Source: Triglochin maritima (taxonomy: Eukaryota; Streptophyta; Magnoliopsida; Alismatales; Juncaginaceae). Taken from it: a stretch of DNA of 64,000 bases. Position 1 is the stretch's first letter. Every line of letters starts with the position of its first letter. The stretch covers positions 30,807,501 to 30,871,500 of the forward strand of contig OY821786.1 of NCBI GenBank assembly GCA_963682175.1, given 5' to 3'. Shown here piece by piece: positions 59,925-64,000 of this stretch. Below the pieces are notes generated by a model. It was not told the origin of the DNA. It was given only the letters and a program-made list of their open reading frames with translations, and did no database searches. The position numbers and the translations under genes are program-made.

Positions 59925-62482
59925 ATGGGAAGCTCGGGAATGACCTCGTTTGGTCATGCGTCGTTGCCTCGATTGTCCAAAGGCAACTACGACAATTGGA
60001 GTATCCAAATGCATGCGCTGCTGGGTGCGCATGATGCTTAGGATCTTGTGGAGAGCGGCTTCGAGGAGGAGGCCGAGACGGGAGAAGAAACTGTCGCACA
60101 AATCAAAGCACAAAAGGAGAGAAGAGCCAAAGATAAGAGTGCTCTCTTCCTTCTCTTCGAAGCGGTGGATGGAGTGGCTTTGAAAAGATCGCTGAAGAGA
60201 AGACGTCGAAGGAGGCGTGGGACACCCTTGAGAGGAGCTACAAGGGTGCTGATTGAGTGAGGCAAGTGCGCCTCCAAATGCTTCGAGGCGAGTTCGAGGC
60301 GTTAAAAATGAAGGAATCGGAAGGTGTTGCCGATTTTGTGACGAGAGTTCGCTTGGTGGCGAACAAGTTAAAAAGAAATGGGGAGACGCTGACCGAAGGA
60401 AGAGTGGTGGAGAAGGTGTTGCGTTCTCTCACCAAGGACTTCGAGAATGTGGTGTGCGCAATCGAGGAATCAAAGGACCTCGAGAAGATGACTATTGATG
60501 ATCTACCAAGCTCGTTGGAGGCACACGAGCAAAGAAAGAAGAAGAAGAGACAAGATGTCTTAGAGGAGGCATTGCAAGCGAAGATGTCGCTTAAGGAGGA
60601 GACACCTCGCAACGTAGATCGTGGAAGCGGTCGTGATTATGGAGGTCATCCAAGAAAGAAGGAGGTCGAATGCTTCAAGTGTGGGAAGCGTGGTCATTTT
60701 GTGAAAGAATGCTGGTCGCAAAAGAAGGTGGAGGAGAGCTCCATCCGTGTCTGTGGTGATCGCGGATCGAAGAAGGTGATTGAGTGCTTCAATTGTGGGA
60801 AGCATGGACACTACGCAAGCAAGTGTTGGTCGAAGAAAAAGGTGGAAGAAAACTCCAACCTTGTGGCCGTGGAGGAGAATGCTTGTGATGAGGATGTAGT
60901 CCTGCTTGCCGACAAAGGAGTGGAAGCCGAACAAGAAGGAGTTTGGTATCTCGATACGGGAGCAAGCAACCACATGTGTGGAAATAGACACATGTTCGCA
61001 CATTTGGAGGAAGGAGTACATGGGCACGTTTCGTTTGGAGATGCATCAAAGGGGAGCGTGGAAGGGAAATGCCACATCATGATCCAAGTAAAGGATGGAT
61101 CTCAAAAGCTTATCTCCAATGTGTTCTTTGTGCCCGATATGAAGACGAACATATTAAGCATGGGACAACTCCTGGAGAAAGGGTTCACGATCTTGATGAA
61201 GGATCGACACATGACCGTGCGAGGACAAGATGGACATCTGATTGCAAAGGTAGAAATGTCCAAAAATCGAATGTTTAAATTGAATCTAACCTATGCTCGT
61301 GCTAGATGCTTGAATGCATGCATTGAGGGAGATTGGTTGTGGCATATGCGACTTGGACACTTGAATTTCGGCGGGATCCAAGAAATGGCTCATAAGGGAA
61401 TGGTCCATGGTCTGCCGATGACCGAATCCAAAGATGGATTTTGTGAAGGTTGCATGGTTGGAAAATTACCAAGGAAGAGTTTTCCAAAGCAAGCTGAACA
61501 TAGAGCAAAGAAGGTGCTAGAGTTGGTGCATACCGACATATGTGGACCGATCACTCCACACTCGATTAGTAAGAATCGTTATTTCTTAACGTTTATTGAT
61601 GACTTTTCACGGAAAACGTGGGTGTACTTCTTGAAGGAGAAATCTGAGGCATTTCACATGTTCAAGAAGTTCAAGGCATATGTGGAGAAACAAAGTGACA
61701 ACAACATCAAGACATTAAGGTCTGATCGAGGAGGCGAGTTCACATCAACCGAGTTCAACAACTTTTGTGAGGAGAATGACATAAAACGCCATTTGACGGC
61801 TCCATACTCACCACAACAAAATGGTGTAGCTGAAAGGAAGAATAGAACCATCATGGACATGGTTCTAAGTATGTTGAAAAGCAAGAACGTGTTAAAAGAG
61901 CTATGGGCCGAAGCAGTGGTCTGTGTAGTGTACACGTTGAATCGTTGCAAAACTGCAAGCTTGGAGGGAGTAACTCCACAAGAAGCGTGGAGTGGCTACA
62001 AGCCAACCGTAGCACATATGAAGGTGTTTGGAAGCACAGCATATGCACATGTACCAAAAGAAAGAAGGATAAAACTTGATGATATGAGCATCAAGCTTGT
62101 ATTTGTTGGCTATGATGAACGATCGAAAGCTTATAGGCTTCTCGATCCGACTAACAACAAAATTGTCATTAGTCGTGATGTACAGGTTAACGAGGAGGTA
62201 ACATGGGAGTCCAAAGAGGAGATTCCACAAGTGCCAAATGAAGAACAAGAAGAGGAGATAGCCAACCCCACTGATCATGAAACGGTTCCATCTGACAAAC
62301 ATGACGAGATGAGACCAAGGAAGTTCAAGACACTTCATGAAATCTACGAGACGACGAGTGAGTTGCACATGGTGTGTCTTCTCACACAAAACAAAAGCAT
62401 TGGCAATCCGCTTGTATGTGAAGTTGAGAAATCAACTTGGGATGGAGGATGGAAGAGGATTAAGTTCAAGGAGGAGTATTGA
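59925..62482 (+). pseudogene. Copia gag-protease-integrase polyprotein, gag 5' part broken
   Basis: Gag probably starts at ATG 59925 (LPRLSKGNYDNWSIQMHAL). Its first ~110 codons carry a TAG (TGG expected), a frameshift near 60180 and a TGA at 60254 (CGA expected). From 60257 the frame is open for 741 codons: gag core, two zinc knuckles (residues 139-152 CFKCGKRGHFVKEC, 177-190 CFNCGKHGHYASKC), aspartic protease (YLDTGASNHMCG, Asp233), GAG-pre-integrase (WHMRLGHLNFGG), and integrase with Asp427, Asp490 and Glu526, a DD35E spacing. The protein then ends abruptly after integrase; its last two codons (TAT TGA) are the first bases of the 3' LTR. RT and RNase H are missing. Confidence 0.88.
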
Positions 62483-63131
62483 GAATTGAACTTAATCCTA
62501 GGTGGCGACTTAACCCTATGTGGCGTCCTAGTCACCCGCCACATCATCATTGATTGATGACTCATCAAGGGGGTGAAGAGTCAACACATGAGAAGACAAA
62601 GGTTGAGGGAGTGGAAGAGACAAGAGTCTTTTCATTTTTTGTGTAATTTTCGTGGTAATTATGTATGCAATTTAAGTAGAGGGTGTAATGATCTTGAATG
62701 ATCATGTTTATGTAGTCTTTATATTTGGAAGTTGTAGGGTCATGTAAGTGCCTATATAAAGCACTAGAATTCACAATTTGTAATAGAACAACAATATATA
62801 TCAAGCATTAGAAGTTGAGCCACGAAATTGTGTGAGAAAAGAGTAAGTATGTGAGTAGAAAAAAGAAGAAGAGCGTGCATTGCAAAATCGTTTTTTTTTT
62901 TTGCTTTGTGAGTGTCAAGGAGAGAGCCACCTTTTTTCCTTCATGCCCCCCAATACAATAGATCAAGAATGAATCTAGTGGTGTCAAAAGAAGGCAAAGG
63001 GAATGTTGATCAGGGCGGTCTAAGGCAGCTCACGGGGCGCGCCTTTTAGACCGCCAATCAGCGGTCCCTGTAGCCCAGGAGACGGGCATTCTCCTGTTGT
63101 GGGTTGATCAGTAGCTCCCCGTCCTCCAACA
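62477..63131 (+). repeat. 3' LTR of the RT-less Copia element
   Basis: 655 bp, TATTGAGAATTG to CCTCCAACA. The polypurine tract directly precedes it. It differs from the 5' LTR by scattered single bases, a longer T run (62891-62902) and a shorter palindromic cassette (63048-63068). The gag-pol stop codon lies within its first six bases. Confidence 0.88.
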
Positions 63132-63175
63132 AGAGAGAGAGAGAGAGAGAGAGAGAGCGAGTGAGTGAGAGAGAG
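63132..63175. repeat. (GA)n microsatellite
   Basis: agagag... with gagcgagtgagtgag interruptions. It is the right half of the GA tract split by the Copia insertion (left half 59185-59220). Confidence 0.9.
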
Positions 63176-64000
63176 ATTCTTACATTTTATACTCTCCTCC
63201 CAAAACCATCTCAGCCGTCCATCTAAACCTCCTCTAATCCACCACCTAAACAACAATAACCACTAATCAAGGGTTATGATATAAGATGTAATGTCCTAAC
63301 CCTTGATTAGTTAGGATATAAGATGTAATGTCCTCTTTTTCTTCAGCTCCAATGAAGAAATAGCAAACGTTATTGGAACTAGTTCTTAAATAACCTCCGA
63401 GTAATTATTGAAATTTGACACGACACGCATAACACGGTCACAACGTAAGCTTTGGACCACAAAACACGTTGCCGCAAGTAGTGGACCATAAGGTCTCCAA
63501 CCTCCTTACATTTTGATATTTCTCATAGTGCGTAGGGATATTTTCAAATTCCAACACTCGTGGAATTTTTAACTCCTTAGGATTCCATGTTGTTTAGATT
63601 TTCGCGAATACAACGAGCAAGATGATGAAATTTTTAATCTTCTTGAAAGGTATTTATGTGCCCCACTTATAGGTAATCAAATTTCAAATAAAAACCGTCC
63701 ATTCAAATCAACCAACATTTTTTTAATGTTTTTTACGTCGTCCTTAAAAATTCTATAGTTCAAACTCCAAACACCAATTGATAACCATCACAACCAAGCA
63801 CATGTAAAACTGCAGAACTGACCTAAGATTGAATCATTCCACCAACTCATGGTAAAATGACACTACAACCGATTGCAAATACCAATACTTGATTCGAAAG
63901 GTACGTCAGGAAACAGCCATCAAGACAAATCCGCATTTGTTGCATTTTATTTCGTGTAACATGTGATACCAGAGTCAAGAGTCAACTCATGTCATATATA
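63176..64000. other. Unassigned sequence with a short tandem/inverted repeat
   Basis: 63262-63340 repeats 'gatataagatgtaatgtcct' twice, and 'ctaatcaagggtta' faces its inverse 'taacccttgattag', giving a possible hairpin. From 63340 to the window end there is AT-rich sequence with no gene or domain I can recognise. Confidence 0.4.

Larger units (their letters stand above)
59221..63131 (+). mobile_element. Young Copia element lacking reverse transcriptase
   Basis: 3.9 kb: 5' LTR 59221-59902, primer-binding site 59905-59916, gag-protease-integrase, polypurine tract aaggaggag (62468-62476), 3' LTR 62477-63131. Target duplication agaga on both sides, inside a GA microsatellite. The LTRs are nearly identical by eye apart from a ~22-bp difference in the repeated cassette, so the insertion is recent. 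The RT/RNase H part is deleted, so mobility would need enzymes from elsewhere. Confidence 0.88.

Noticed and set aside
59818..62389. Long minus-strand ORFs opposite the Copia polyprotein
   Set aside because: They are antisense shadows of the conserved coding strand and have no domains.
60257..62482. Treating the 741-codon ORF as a complete Copia polyprotein with its own start
   Set aside because: The frame starts just after a TGA and lacks the gag N-terminus, which is visible upstream in broken form from 59925; RT and RNase H are absent.

Overview
This window is nuclear DNA of a flowering plant, probably a eudicot. The signs are AT-rich intergenic sequence, GT-AG introns, plant-type Copia, Athila-like Gypsy, LINE, CACTA and MULE elements, and a plant LIFEGUARD (TMBIM/Bax inhibitor-1-like) gene. 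The species cannot be named from sequence alone. Only one host gene looks complete: a four-exon LIFEGUARD gene on the minus strand at 7197-9818, encoding 257 aa, with a G-box just upstream of its ATG. Nearly everything else is transposable-element sequence, much of it nested.

Layout. 1-2650: two diverged copies of one Copia-type LTR (family A) in opposite orientation. 2651-6719: a Copia 3' remnant invaded by a minus-strand SIRE-like LTR (3416-4835) and by an inverted-duplication MULE (5016-6150). 6720-10269: the LIFEGUARD gene and its flanks. 10270-11875: a short-LTR Copia remnant on the minus strand. 11876-15609: a family A LTR with primer-binding site and the first codons of gag. 15610-17105: minisatellites. 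17106-20545: a MULE with a plant-mobile-domain ORF convergent to a FAR1-type transposase, split by a SIRE-like solo LTR. 20546-22465: mixed non-coding sequence and gene-like scraps. 22466-31021: an Athila-like element on the minus strand holding three nested insertions (family A solo LTR, a same-family solo LTR, a short CACTA). 31022-33862: hAT-like sequence split by another family A solo LTR. 34091-41430: Athila-like LTR pieces around a minus-strand Copia pol. 41790-41865: an exon scrap resembling proteasome subunit alpha-5. 42929-56327: a large CACTA element (TNP2 transposase, DUF4216, Transposase_24-like ORF, Ulp1/C48 peptidase-like domain, right terminus) that carries a 6-kb LINE. 56328-59220: LTR remnants. 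59221-63131: a young Copia element that has lost RT/RNase H but keeps a 741-codon gag-protease-integrase frame.

Most unusual points. (1) Clusters of the palindrome CGGTCGACCG and its variants recur in at least three unrelated LTR types, upstream of the TATA box where one can be seen. A second palindromic cassette (GACCGCCAATTGGCGGTC plus a half copy) is shared by Athila-like and Copia LTRs. (2) A MULE inverted duplication covers the TIR and the transposase 5' end, a layout resembling maize Mu killer, and lies in the same window as a relative of the source MULE. (3) The CACTA transposase is closed by stops that can nearly all be explained by C-to-T changes. All family names come from reading motifs, not from database searches.
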